A stretch of DNA of 64,000 bases, taken from the NCBI GenBank assembly GCA_012932865.1, contig SAXG01000123.1:16093-80092 (forward strand). The letters are read 5' to 3'. The translations under genes and the position numbers were made by a program. Within the stretch, counting starts at the first letter, position 1, and every line of letters starts with the position of its first letter. This document shows, one piece after another, positions 32,979-43,627 of the stretch. Source of the stretch: Amylostereum areolatum. Lineage: Eukaryota > Basidiomycota > Agaricomycetes > Russulales > Stereaceae. Below the pieces are notes generated by a model that worked only from the letters and a program-made list of their open reading frames with translations, ran no database searches and had not been told where the DNA came from.

Positions 32979-35900
32979 TCACCCCTTCCTTAGATTCGAC
33001 GTCCTCGTCGTAATCAGATCCAGTTTCTTCCTCCGACAGAAGTTTCCAACGATTAAGGCGTGCAGGTTTCGGGGCACCCGGATGTTCACGGTGGAAGTCG
33101 TCAATGCGTTTCTTGGCATTCTGGAGATTGGTGAGAGGCTCCCAAGTATTGTCATTGTCTGGGTAGCCTTTCCATTTGACGAGGTACTTGAAGCCGCGAC
33201 CAACCTTCTTGGAGTCTATAATCTTTTCGACCTCATAGACTTCCTCTCCTTGGACTAACTCTGGTGGTGGAGGTGTAGGTGCTTTCTGATTGTCAAAGGC
33301 GGGACCGTTGTGTGGAGATAGGAGGGACTCGTTGAAGACCGGATGTTTTCGTGACCAGGATGTAGGGAGGCGAAGCTTGTAAGCCGATGCTCCGACTTTC
33401 TCCAGGATTTCGAAAGGACCAAAGCGCTTGTCATCTAGCTTTTGCATAGGACGTGCCGTTTTGATTACGGTTTGGCCATCTCTGGTCTTGGCTTCCAGCC
33501 AGACGAAGTCGCCAATTTTGTAATCTATTGGTTCGTCCTTCTTGCGATCGTAAAAGCGCTTTTGATCGTCCTGTGCTGCCTTTAGCGCAGAGCGGGCTTC
33601 CTCATAGATGTCTCGCATGCGTTGTGCAAACTCGTTCGCCGATGGGTTGTCTGTTTCACGTCGAGGGTTTGTCCCCAGGTAGAGTTCCCGACCATAGTTG
33701 GCAAAGTTGGGAGACATCCCAATCGAACTATGGACCATGTTGTTGAGCGCAGTCATGGCAAGTGGGAGGTAACGTGTCCAATTGTCCTGTCGTTGATTGA
33801 CGAAGATGCGAAGGTAGTTTTCCATGGTCATGTTGGAGCGTTCGGTCTGTCCGTCCGTCTGAGGGTGATACGCCGTGGATGGGTTCCCTTCAATGCCTAA
33901 CAGTTGGAACAATGCCGTGGTGAATTTGGAGACAAACACGCTGCCACGGTCGCTGACGATCTTTCTAGGAATTCCATGATGGGGGACCACCTCGCGTAGG
34001 TACTCGAAGGCGAGTTCGTCCTCCGTTAGGTCTTTGGTCGTGGCCCAGAATACAACCTGCTTGGTACCCATGCAGTTCACATTGCAGATGGCGTCTTTTC
34101 CATCCGAGACTGGGAGCGGCATGACAAAGTCGATGGATACATGCTCCCAAGGCGCTTGTGGCGGGTCATGTGGGTGGAGTGGAGCGGCAATGCGATCATG
34201 TCTAATCTTGGTACGTTGGCAGGTCTCACATCCTTCCACATATTTCCGGACATCGTCTCTAATGGCAGGCCACCAGTAGTTGCGCGTGATGAGCTCATGG
34301 GTCTTGTATCGTCCTGGATGACCGACAAGCGGGCCGTCATGATGAGCTTGGATGATGTCTGCACGGAGTCCTTTGTCTCTTGGGACATAGAGTCTGTGTT
34401 GCCAGGTGATCGTTCCATCTGCGTGTTCCAGCCATCCCTTCACTTTGAGTGCTAAGGCGCGTTCTACTGCATGGTCTCGGAGTAAGGTAGCCTCCTGAAT
34501 CCGCTCAATGAAGACATTGTCAGGTCCATTGGTTATAATTCCTGCATGGTTGAGGGCGCGAAAGAGTTCCGGTTTCAGGAGGACAATGTTTTCATTGTCT
34601 TTTTCCCCCTTCTCAAGGCCCGCTAGTCGGGAAATAGCGTCGGGTTTACCCATTGTTTTGCCAGGCTTGTGGAGTAGCGTACAATGATACTCTTGTAGCT
34701 CCGTTAACCATCGTGCTTGTCTCCGATTTAGCTTCTGCGCCTTGCGGAAGTACGTGAGATTGCGATGATCCGACCAGATTTCAAACTCCTGTCGTGCTCC
34801 CATGAGGTATTGTCTCCATTCCTCTAGCGCCGTCATGATAGCCAGTAATTCCTTGTCATAAATCTCATAGTTCCTCTCAGCTTCGCTGAGGGACTTTGAG
34901 AGGAAGGCGACCGGGTGCCATTTGCCATTGTCCTGTTGTTGCGAAAGTACCGCGCCCGTGGCATAATCAGAGGAGTCCGCCTCGACACGGAACTGCCCAT
35001 CGTCTGTAGGGATTGCTAGAACTGGCTGCGATGTTATACGTCGCTTGAGTTCCTCAAAAGCCTCCTGCTGTGGAGTGTCCCAGACCCATTCCGTCTTCCC
35101 AGTGAGTTTAGTCATTGGGTGAGCAATGCCGCTGAAGTCTTTGATAAAGCGACGGTAGAAGTTGCAAAAGCCCAAAAACGATTGGAGTTGTTTCTTCGTT
35201 TTGGGGGCTGGCCAATTGGTGATTGCCGCGACCTTTGCTGGATCCATGCGAACCCTTCCTCCGCCGACAATCATGCCCAGGTATTCGATTTCTGCCTTCT
35301 CAAACTCGCACTTTTCTGGCTTTAGATAGAGTTTGTTTTCTCGCAGGATCCGAAGGACCTCCTTGACTATCCGACGATGTTCTTCTAGCATATGTGTGAA
35401 GATGAGGATGTCGTCCAAATAGACGACCACGACTCCTTGGTGGATCAAGTCTTTGAACAGGTCATTCATCATGGCTTGGAACGTAGACGGGGAGTTGGTG
35501 AGTCCAAAGAACATGACCGTAGGCTCGTAGAGACCTTTGTTTGTGCGGAACGCAGCTTTCCATTCGTCCCCTTCTTTAATCCGAACATTGTTGTATCCCC
35601 ATCGGACATCGAGCTTGGTAAAGTGCCGTGCTCCCTTAAGCTTGTCAACCAACTCTTGGATGAGCGGGAGCGGGTAACGGTTCTTTATTGTCATCTCATT
35701 GAGCTTTCGATAGTCCTGCACAGGACGTAGCGAGCCGTCTTTTTTCTTGATGAAGAAGAATGGGGAGGCCATGGGTGATTTGGACGGTTGGATCCGGCCA
35801 GATCTCAGGTTCTCTTCCAAAAAGGCGTCCAGTTGCTTCTGCTCGTCCAATGTGAGGGGGTAAACTTTGCAATCGACCGGTTTGAAGTTAGGAGTGAGCC

Positions 35901-37145
35901 CAATGGCGTGGTCCCATGGGCGTCGCTCAGGGAGCTTGTCGAAGTCGTCTTTGTCAAAGATGTCCTTGAATTCGTGGTACGCCGTTGGGACTCGCTCAGA
36001 GAAGGTCTGTTCCTTTTTCTTCGCGTGCTCTTCAATTGCAATGTCCGATGCATGGGTCCGGATGTGGTATGTCGCTTTGTAGCCATCCCAGTCGAAAGCA
36101 AACAGCTGCTCGTCCTTTTCCATGTGGACTGGCTCTTCCTCCTCCTCTTCATCATCATCGATATTGAGGAGGGGAGGGGGATGAGAGCAGCTGATAGGGC
36201 ATCGGTCGAATTCAATTGACCCGGATTTCCAGTCGATGTGAGGGTTGTGCTTCTTTAGCCACTCATGTCCAATGAAAAGGTCCGTATCTCCTAGATTGGA
36301 GACCGCCAGGTCAATGTTTTCTTCATGGTCTTGAATATTTAGGCGAAGTGTGACATATTCCGTGATGGGACCTCCTGTGTTGAGAGTGCCGTCTGCATTT
36401 CGTACTGGGATTGGGCGAGCAGTCCGTCGCGTGGGGATGTGATTTTCCTGTACAAACTTCGTGTTGATACACGAGCCAGTGCAACCACTGTCCAGGAGTG
36501 CGAGAGCTTTGACAATGCGCTTGGAATCTACCACCAGTTGTGTGGGAATGACCGTTTGTTCCTTGGCGCTGGAGGAGCGTATGAACTGCATAGGAGTGGC
36601 GAGCTCTAGTAGAGCTTGACATGCTAACTCGTCTCCCATGCCAGTTATTTCCTTGATGGCTTCATAAGTAGCCTCGTCACGGCGTCGGTGGTGTGTCCAG
36701 ATGCGAAGGATTGCAATCGCACTTTCGGGTTTGTCTTCCCTTAAGCGACGAAGCGTCCATTGAGCCGTTCCAGGTGCCATATAACATGATTTGGGCGCCG
36801 TGCCCCTTCCATCGCACGGTGTTGTCCCTGACTTCACAGGGTCCATATCCAAAACCGAGTCCGTATCCAAAACCGTATCCAAAACTGAAGCCGAAACCGA
36901 TGCCGTATCCAAAGCCGAAGGCTCACAAATCGAAGCCTGAGTATCTAAAATAACAACGGGACGCGTGCCCGTACCGATAGAGTCCGTAAGAGAAGTCATA
37001 ATGGGGATATCCCCCGTAGTAGTACAGTCCGAATCAACCATGCGCATATGTAAACGAGAACCAGGCCACCGTGGCGCAACAAAACCAGACGAGCGAGAAA
37101 CAGAAACTTGGGCTTCAGATGCCGTGTACATCGTCAGCCCCCTCA
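32971..37145 (-). CDS. pol: Gypsy Pol polyprotein (PR-RT-RH-IN-chromodomain)
   Basis: About 1390 codons, probably expressed by -1 frameshift from gag because no ATG lies at its start (first codon TTG at 37146, overlapping the gag stop). Domains by approximate residue: a linker with short repeats at 60-110; aspartic protease with LALLDSGCTGSCI near 217; reverse transcriptase with YLDDILIF near 575; RNase H with EADSSDYATGAVLSQ near 720; and an integrase zinc domain (H..H...C..C, ending CETCQRTK) near 940-975. The integrase core has SIDF near 1005, VSDRGS near 1065 and DGQTERSN near 1102. A chromodomain follows, with YLVKWKGYPDNDNTWEP near 1320. All catalytic residues I can check are present and there are no internal stops, so it looks competent. 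Confidence 0.92.
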
Positions 37146-37152
37146 AAAACCC
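37143..37152 (-). promoter_or_regulatory. Candidate -1 frameshift site GGGTTTT-TGA
   Basis: On the minus strand GGG-TTT-T (37152-37146) is in the X-XXY-YYZ register relative to gag (G GGT TTT) and is followed directly by the gag stop TGA. Slipping back one base enters the pol frame at TTG AGG GGG CTG. This fits canonical -1 slippery heptamers. Confidence 0.6.
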
Positions 37153-38399
37153 TCCTTCTTCTCCTCCCCCTTCGGCTGAGCTTGAAGCGCGTCCATCACG
37201 CTTTTCCGATCTTCGGCCGACAGGCTCCTAGCCCAGGCAGTGGGTGTCTCGAACGTCTGTGCTCGAGCCTCCCGCTTTGGTGGTTCCGTGTACCGGTCCC
37301 TCCCCCACATGTCTCGGATGTTCTTCACGTCCACCCTGCAGTCCCGCACCTGGTGGCCATTCTGTCCACAGCGGAAGCATCGCCCCTTGATGTCGACACG
37401 GTTGACGTCCATCGGCTGACCTTTGCCACCATGCACCGTGCCGGTTCCATCGCGGCGCCATGGGACCTGCCCCCCTTGTTGCCCATTGGACGATCCTTGT
37501 CCTTTGGGTTTTTGGTTCTGCACGGGTCCACTGCGCTGGGTCTTAAGGTCCTCCCGCTCCTGTCGCAGACCGTCGATCAGGATGATGCGCTCTTTGAGGT
37601 CCTCATATTTCTGAGGAACGTGGCCGCTGTCGTAGATGGAGTCAATGGTCCGATAGTAGACGTTGTGTTTGAGCAGCTGCATGAGGTGGATAGGGTCCTG
37701 CGCCGTGGAGTATCCTGCCTTCCTTGCGAGTTGCTCGAACTTGGCGAAGTATTCATGGGCAGTGGTACCCTTCGTCTGTTTGAACCCGTCCAGTTCGACT
37801 GCGGCACGGTGCTGCTCATTGACGTCGGTGAAGGCCCCTTTGAGTGCTTTGTGGAAGTCCACCCAGGCGACCATGGCTCCATTGGCCAAGTGTGCATCCT
37901 CATACTCGGCCTTCCAGGTGCGTGCTGCCTCCCCCGTCATGTAGGTGAGAATGAAGAGGACTTTGTCCTTGTCCGTCACGAGGTCATCCTCAGCGGCTCG
38001 CATGTATTCCTCGCACGACCGCATCCAGTCATTGAAGTCCTCTCGTTTCCCAGAGAAGCCTTCAGGAGTTTTTGCGTGGACTTTCTTTCGGGGGGGTCTG
38101 GCGGCGGCGGCGGCTGGGGCACTAACAGTGACCGCAGGGGGGTTGACGGTGATGGGGGGGGCTGTGACGTTGACGGTGGGGGGTGGCAGGTTGAGGGCAG
38201 CAACAAGCACGGCAGGGATGGCGACCCATCGGCCATTTACTTCCATGAGCCAGGCATTGTCGGTGCCGTTATTCATGTGTTGGATGGGAGAGCCAGTTTG
38301 GCCGATGACGATGTTCCATGTTCCACCGATTTCGGTGCAGTTGGTAAGTTCGGCGGGGAGAGGGGGTTGAGGGTCGGTGCGGATCCACTGGGCAGCCAT
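37143..38399 (-). CDS. gag: Gypsy Gag with CCHC zinc knuckle
   Basis: The structural protein of the virus-like particle, 418 residues from the ATG at 38399. An Ala/Pro-rich segment precedes the capsid-like region (WMRSCEEYMRAAEDDL, LTYMTGEAARTWK, EYFAKFEQLARKAGYS), which is typical of retrotransposon Gag. The CCHC knuckle CFRCGQNGHQVRDC lies near residue 345. The frame stays open upstream of this ATG as far as an in-frame UAA at 38708-38706, and beyond that stop it is the same frame as the ORF at 38706-39107. The gag stop (37145-37143) directly follows the heptamer GGGTTTT. Confidence 0.88.
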   Translation of the reverse strand: MAAQWIRTDPQPPLPAELTNCTEIGGTWNIVIGQTGSPIQHMNNGTDNAWLMEVNGRWVAIPAVLVAALNLPPPTVNVTAPPITVNPPAVTVSAPAAAAARPPRKKVHAKTPEGFSGKREDFNDWMRSCEEYMRAAEDDLVTDKDKVLFILTYMTGEAARTWKAEYEDAHLANGAMVAWVDFHKALKGAFTDVNEQHRAAVELDGFKQTKGTTAHEYFAKFEQLARKAGYSTAQDPIHLMQLLKHNVYYRTIDSIYDSGHVPQKYEDLKERIILIDGLRQEREDLKTQRSGPVQNQKPKGQGSSNGQQGGQVPWRRDGTGTVHGGKGQPMDVNRVDIKGRCFRCGQNGHQVRDCRVDVKNIRDMWGRDRYTEPPKREARAQTFETPTAWARSLSAEDRKSVMDALQAQPKGEEKKEGF

Positions 38400-38705
38400 G
38401 ATTGGTTCGTCGAGGTCGGAGAAGTCTTCGTCGGTGACAGGCGGTAGGGCGGAGGCGGCGATGAGGTTGAAGTCGGCTTCAGTGAGGTCGTCTTGGCTTT
38501 CGTTGGCGAAGTACCAACTGATGCCACTTGTTTGGGTTGCTACGAAGGCAACTTCGACAGTGGTGTCTCCGAGTTGGACAAAGAAGTCGTTTCCTCGTTC
38601 AGTGAAGCCTAGAGGGAGGGGATATATGTAGCAGTTTTCGTCCTCAACGTCGGTGTCTGAGTCAGAACTGGAGTCGGAGCCGTTGAGTCCGAACGAGGGA
38701 ATTGT

Positions 38706-39107
38706 TTATAAGTGGGTGAGGTCGATGACCTCTGGCTGGGTGAGGTCGATGACCTCTGGCTCTGGTGTGGGGCTGGGGGTGTTGCCTGGTGTAAGGAGGC
38801 GGTGGGTGTGTCGAGTGTCCACTGGTATTTTCTCGTTGGGCGCGTAGAAGGACTTTGGGGGTTGCTCGAGTTTGTAGCGGTAGGTGACGTATGGGCAGGA
38901 GTAGACGTAGAGGTTTCCGTTTCCTTGTTCGCTTATTTTGAGGCGATAGAAGTGGATGTCTATGATGGAGTCTTCAAGTTCTTCTACGCCGAGGGCGACC
39001 TTCCAATTGTGCCAGGCCCAGGGGTCTTTAGATTCGTTGATGAGGGAGATGATAGCGTCGTGGCTGATGGGGATGAATTCTTGTACTTGCGAGCGCCAAT
39101 CTTCCAT
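38706..39107 (-). CDS. N-terminal gag-frame ORF with tandem SUMO-interaction-like motifs
   Basis: 133 residues from the ATG at 39107 to a UAA at 38706. It reads MEDWRSQVQEFIPIS..., a globular-looking middle (DPWAWHNWKVALGVEELE, YVYSCPYVTYRYKLEQPPKS), a Thr/Pro linker and a C-terminus with two copies of EVIDLT. VIDLT matches the SUMO-interaction motif consensus. The frame is exactly that of gag: 38706 to 37143 is a multiple of three, and the 306 bases after the UAA are open to the gag ATG. It may therefore be the front of a longer Gag split by one stop, or a separate ORF. Confidence 0.55.
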   Translation of the reverse strand: MEDWRSQVQEFIPISHDAIISLINESKDPWAWHNWKVALGVEELEDSIIDIHFYRLKISEQGNGNLYVYSCPYVTYRYKLEQPPKSFYAPNEKIPVDTRHTHRLLTPGNTPSPTPEPEVIDLTQPEVIDLTHL

Positions 39108-39565
39108 GCACGAGCCCCCAGTCGAAATGGTTACTCTGTGCGGCAAGGGAAGATTTTGTCGAGGGAAGGTGGTTCTATTATGAGATCGCAAGACGGTCTG
39201 CCTCAGTCTTCTCGACCTGTTGGCTGTCTCTTCGTCTAGGGGACACGAGCCCAAAGACTTCCTAAACCGCTTTCCTTTCGCCGCTTTTACTCGTTTCCTA
39301 CACCGAAGGTGCACCTTCTACTGTCACCTCTGAGCTTTCAACTCCTGGTATTGGAGAGTCTCGAGTAGGTGTAACGTTTCGAGGAAACGTCAAGCCGGCA
39401 CCGGTATACGTGCGCACGACCACAATGTCAGGGTAACGAGTCGCGTACTCTGGGGGCAACGGTCTAGGGCGGCACGGGGGAAGAACAAGGTCAGTACCAG
39501 ACGGGTACTACTACTACTACGCTACAGTACGTAGGGACGGTCGTAGGGTGGTGCAAGAGTAAACA

Positions 39566-39576
39566 TATCTCGAGCT
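39566..39576 (-). promoter_or_regulatory. Candidate self-priming primer-binding site
   Basis: AGCTCGAGATA (minus strand) starts two bases after the 5' LTR. It is complementary to TATCTCGAGCT inside the LTR (39717-39707 on the minus strand), which lies 33 nt after the TATATAA box, where transcription should start. No TGG-type tRNA primer site is present. Confidence 0.55.
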
Positions 39577-39578
39577 TA

Positions 39579-40036
39579 TGTCAGCAACGACTAGTGCGAC
39601 AGCACCAAGTTACGACACAGCTGACTAGAAGATGAGGACGACAGAGGGGAGCCGATCAGACACGGCGACAGACAAGGGAAAGCAAGCAAAGTCGGTAGAA
39701 TTGACTAGCTCGAGATAAGGAATAAGTACAGCGAGAGCGAGCCTTATATACACAAGAGGAGAGAGACTTAGGTAAGCAACCAATACACGGCGATCAGTAA
39801 GCAGACCAAGTATAAGTAAGCAGTCGTATGTAAAAGAGCACAGCATGAGTCAGTATCGTACAGCATGAGTCAAGAGAAAGGAGTCAGACCCGGACCGAGA
39901 TGAGTCACGTGGGTCCGGGCGGGATATAGATGAGCCGGGTCCGGGCCAAGGTGGAGCCGGACCGGTGATAAGTTGATAAGTCCTAAAGCGTGTAACCGAT
40001 GTAAAGTAAAAAGAAAATTATAGACCGTTCATGACA
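39579..40036 (-). repeat. Gypsy 5' LTR (right)
   Basis: Same 458 bp as the left copy. On the minus strand the promoter has TATATAA at 39750-39744. The putative R start TATCTCGAGCT follows at 39717. Confidence 0.95.
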
Positions 40037-41233
40037 AGAGGATAGCTCATAGCATGGAGAAGTCATAGTCGAGCTAGTACCCGTGAACCAAGTGCAGTGT
40101 GAGGCAAGCCGCACCACTAGCAACTGAACAGAAGTAGTGTATTAGTAGGGTATCGATGGGAAAGGTAGTACATAACCGATTAACTTGCGCCGCAAGTTTG
40201 CAGGCATGGCCGTTGTTGCCTTGTTCTGCCCGTCATGGGAATGATTGTATCCGGACTCGCGTACGGCACAAACCCACAAACTGATCCCAGCGATAACACG
40301 CTGGAACGTCACCGCTCAGCGTTCGGGATGAGATTGGGGCAAAGCCCCGCGTAACCATTGCGCTCCTGGGGACACTCACACAAGCGGTCAGTGTAAGAAT
40401 ATTTAGGCCCAAGTAAAATCAACTTACCTCCAAGACAAGAGAAATGCTTACTGCACATTGAGACAGCTGCAACAAATTTGCACTGGCAGCAGCATTGAGA
40501 GCGTCGAAAGCTCGACACTGCTCGAGCACAACAGCATCATGACGGGGTGGGTATGACGTGAGAGGATATCCTGAAAAGGCTATTTTTCCGTCCGGCAAGA
40601 ACCCTTGATTTTGGTGTAGCCTAACGTTTGCATGTAAACGCTTGACCCGAGGCTGCCGCAAAGTTCCGACTTCGACGTTCGAACGCCGTACTTTACGATG
40701 CCTGATCTCGATCCTGGGATCGCTCGATGAAGCACACGCCACCTTCGCCGAGGCTACACACACACACAGAGCACCCACATGCACAAGAGCGCAAACGCGA
40801 CGTCCGCACATATGCAAGTACTTGAGTACGGAACGGACGACGTCGCGCGGCCGGGGCGACAATAAGGAGTCAGGGCTGGGCGGTGATAGTAAAACGAAAG
40901 GCGCGGGCGCGGGCGGGACGAGTGCGATAGGGGTTCCTTATGATGATGGATAACAACTGTAGTCTGTAGGGGGAAAGGTGTGGGGTAAAGGTGTGGATAG
41001 GATGAAAAGCATCGAAAGCAGGCCACGACCCGACTCGCGTCCTCTCGATCGGGGGGGGGGGGGGGGGGGGGGTAAGTACGCGACTATGCGTGCATCCGTG
41101 CGTCGACGGTCCCCTGGCGGGGCGAGTGCCTGCGCCTGCGCGGCAGACTCGTACCCCGTCTGCGATAGCAAATCTCAGCACTGACGAGATAAATCATGTA
41201 TGTATGTGGTACATACCGTTATTAGCTTAGAGC
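40037..41233. other. Intergenic, no gene recognised
   Basis: Open frames on both strands are short and without domain signals. It includes a G22 run at 41051-41072 and CACACACA at 40758-40767. Confidence 0.4.
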
Positions 41234-42370
41234 TCACAGCTTCGCCTTCGGCGACGACGGCACCATCTTCATGTGGATCCCGGTCGCGACCAGGCGGTGG
41301 TGCATATCGTCCCATATCTGCACCCACACACCGAAACAGGATTCCACAAAGAAAGAAAAAGAGGAGGAGGGGCAGGGGCAGGCAGGAGGAGAAAGAGAAA
41401 GAGCCACGGAGGACGACGCGGTCAGAATCAAACTCGAGGGACGGACGACGGAGGCGGAGGCGGAGGCGGAGGGAGGGACTCGGACTGACCTCGCACCGCG
41501 CGGACGAGATCCGCGCGCCGACGGTCATCGTCGTGTTCACGATTCGCAGGTGGCATCCCCTGGAAAGCGAAAGATGCGCGGCGTCGCGTCGCGTCGATCA
41601 ATCGCCGGTGTACGACTCGCGGGTTTCGGGGGACGAGGGGGGGTGGAGAGGGTGGAGAGGGTGGAGAGGGAGGAGAGGGGGAGGAGAGGGGAGGAGAGGA
41701 GGAGGAGAGGGGAGGGGGGGAGGGGGGAGGTGAGGGAGAGAGGAGGAGGAGGAGGGGGGGGAGGAGAGGGGAGGAAGGAAAGGAAATAGAAAGGAAGGGG
41801 ACGTACGCCGGTGCGGGCGCGTGATAGACCGTGTTGATCGCCTGGGAGACGGTGCCGCCCCTGCCCGCGGCGCCGAGCACGATGGACGTGCATCTGCGCG
41901 GACGGATGTCAGAAACGTCGCGGGGAGTCTGTGTGTGTCAGGGAAGGGCGGACGGACGCACATGTCGATCAAGAACGCCGTGCACCCGCCGTGCATGCTC
42001 CCGCCCCCGTTCAACATATCTGAAGAGCAGAAAAGGCGCCCCGCGCGAAGGGAGAACGGTCAGCAACCGCGTCCTCTCTCTCGGCAAAACAGCCCACGCG
42101 TCCCCGCCCGAACGCGCACCCACCCTCGTCCACGTCGAGCTCCATGACGACCACCCACTCCTCCCGCGCGGCCGCGGCGGCGTCCGCCTTCGCGCGCCGC
42201 CCGACCTCGGCCACCGCGAGCCGGCGCGCGACGGGCAGGGCGAAGCCGGCGGTGTAGGACGCGCCGTGGCCGAAGAAGAGCTGCATGAGGTCGAGCACGG
42301 TTTGTTTGGCTTCGGTGGGGGCGTTGCCGGGGAGGGAGGAAGCGGAGGGGGGGAGGGAGGGGGTGGGCAT
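41234..42370 (-). CDS. Hotdog-fold acyl-CoA thioesterase (PaaI/ACOT13-like)
   Basis: Thioesterases of this family hydrolyse acyl-CoA. Exons on the minus strand are 42370-42124, 42019-41962, 41893-41817, 41559-41490 and 41317-41234, and all keep the frame. The hotdog signature MLNGGGSMHGGCTAFLID is in exon 2, followed by the segment ending INTVYHAPAPAG over exons 3-4 and LRIVNTTMTVGARISSARCE in exon 4. The last exon ends HMKMVPSSPKAKL; the final AKL resembles a C-terminal peroxisomal targeting tripeptide (PTS1), so a peroxisomal site is plausible. The N-terminus is Pro/Ser-rich. The third intron (41560-41816) is longer than the rest and contains a purine tract. Confidence 0.82.
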
Positions 42371-43073
42371 TGTGGATGGGTGGGGACGGAGAGGGGAGGG
42401 AGAGGGAGAGGGAGGGGAATAAAAGGCGGGGGTGGGGACGGGATTCGGAGGACCGGAGAGGCGCGCACCCGAGCGACGTGTCTGTCCATTCACGTGTACG
42501 TCCCTCCCTGACACTGGCAGATGCGTTTGAATACGACATGAAGAACTGACGAGGGGGGTTCGCGACCGCGACGGTACAATGATAACATTCTAATATCCTG
42601 AGCGAAGCACAACTGAAGCACACGCGTAGTAAGTATGCACGCGCCTCTGAATCGACTCTCGACCATGCACCACCCTCCTCCCGGCCCCCCGCATTGACAC
42701 GAGTCGCGCGCGCCACTGGAGTCGGGATCGGGGAGCGCACAGAGGCGGACATCGGGCGGCGTCGACGAGGACCTGTGAGCCGAGGCCGCTGAGAGAGCGA
42801 TGGGACGGGATTGCGGTCAGTCGATCCAGCGGGTCAGTACTAGGTGGTTCGCCGGTCTCCTGAATCCCGGACCCGGAAACAAAGACGCATCCGTCCCGCT
42901 TTGGGGACGAAACGAGGGGCCGGCCGGCCGGAGCCACCCGGCGGCGGTCGCGTGCGCCCGAATCTGGGCCATAAACGCGCTCTTCAAGTCTTTGCCCCCC
43001 ACCCACCCACCACCACCACCACCACCACCACCACCTCCTCCTCCTCCCATCTCCCGCCCTCTCTCCGCCCACG
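42371..43073. other. Divergent promoter region, thioesterase and NEDD8
   Basis: This 703-bp gap lies between two genes read in opposite directions. It contains (CCA)n at about 43003-43034 and CTCCTC just before the NEDD8 start. No other gene is recognised. Confidence 0.5.
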
Positions 43074-43627
43074 ATGATGATCAAAGTCAAGGTCAGCCCC
43101 CCCCTCTAACGCGCTTCTTTCCCCCTCTTTCTCATCTCCTCTCCCCCGACAGACGCTGACAGGCAAAGAGGTGCGAAGTGGCGTGGCGTCCACGTCCGCG
43201 TCCTCCTGAAACTCCCCACACTCACATGCTCCTCGCCCTCGCACACGCAGATCGAGCTCGACATCGACCCCGATGACAAGGTACGCCACCCCGCGCCACT
43301 CCCCTCTCCCCTCGTCCCCGCATCTCACCCCCATCGCCCTCACCCCGCCCCCGCCCCAGATCACGCGCATCAAAGAGAAAGTCGAGGAGCAATCCGGCGT
43401 GCCCCCGCCCCAACAGCGCCTCATCTTCTCCGGCCGCCAGATGTGCGTTCCCCTCCCCCCCTCCCCGCTCCCCGCTCCCCGCGCGTGCGCCGTTCTCCCT
43501 TTTCGTTTCGTTCCCTGACCCCGCGAGCGCGCCCAGGCCGGACGAGAAGATGGCGAAGGAGTTCAACATCACCGCCGGCGCCGTCCTCCACCTCGTCCTC
43601 GCCCTCCGCGGCGGCGTCCGCTGCTGA
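43074..43627 (+). CDS. rub1: NEDD8/Rub1 ubiquitin-like protein
   Basis: A small protein modifier that is conjugated to cullins to activate SCF ligases. Exons are 43074-43091, 43153-43170, 43251-43280, 43360-43442 and 43537-43627. The product starts [20 protein letters not shown] and contains [20 protein letters not shown] and the C-terminal [11 protein letters not shown]. The ubiquitin-like core is of normal length, and mature NEDD8 would end at the double Gly, leaving a three-residue tail VRC. Ala before LRGG is the residue that distinguishes NEDD8 from ubiquitin (Arg). The first three coding exons are only 18, 18 and 30 nt. Confidence 0.9.

Larger units (their letters stand above)
32521..40036 (-). 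mobile_element. Full-length Ty3/Gypsy chromovirus retrotransposon
   Basis: 7516 bp with identical 458-bp LTRs, transcribed on the minus strand. The order is 5' LTR (39579-40036), leader with primer site, N-terminal gag ORF, gag, pol (protease, RT, RNase H, integrase, chromodomain) and 3' LTR. The chromodomain places it with chromoviruses, and the primer arrangement resembles Tf1/sushi. Identical LTRs suggest recent insertion. The flanks CCTAT (32516-32520) and AGAGG (40037-40041) do not form a TSD. Confidence 0.9.

Noticed and set aside
32516..40041. A 4- to 5-bp TSD for the full Gypsy element
   Set aside because: CCTAT and AGAGG do not match in any register I tried.
40150..40160. TCGAT as the partner TSD of the LTR at 31086
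   Set aside because: The preceding bases (GGGTA) are not an LTR end, so the match of five bases is likely chance.
43273..43518. 81-codon frame as a separate small gene
   Set aside because: It is NEDD8 exon 4 read into its introns; splicing gives the full NEDD8 protein.
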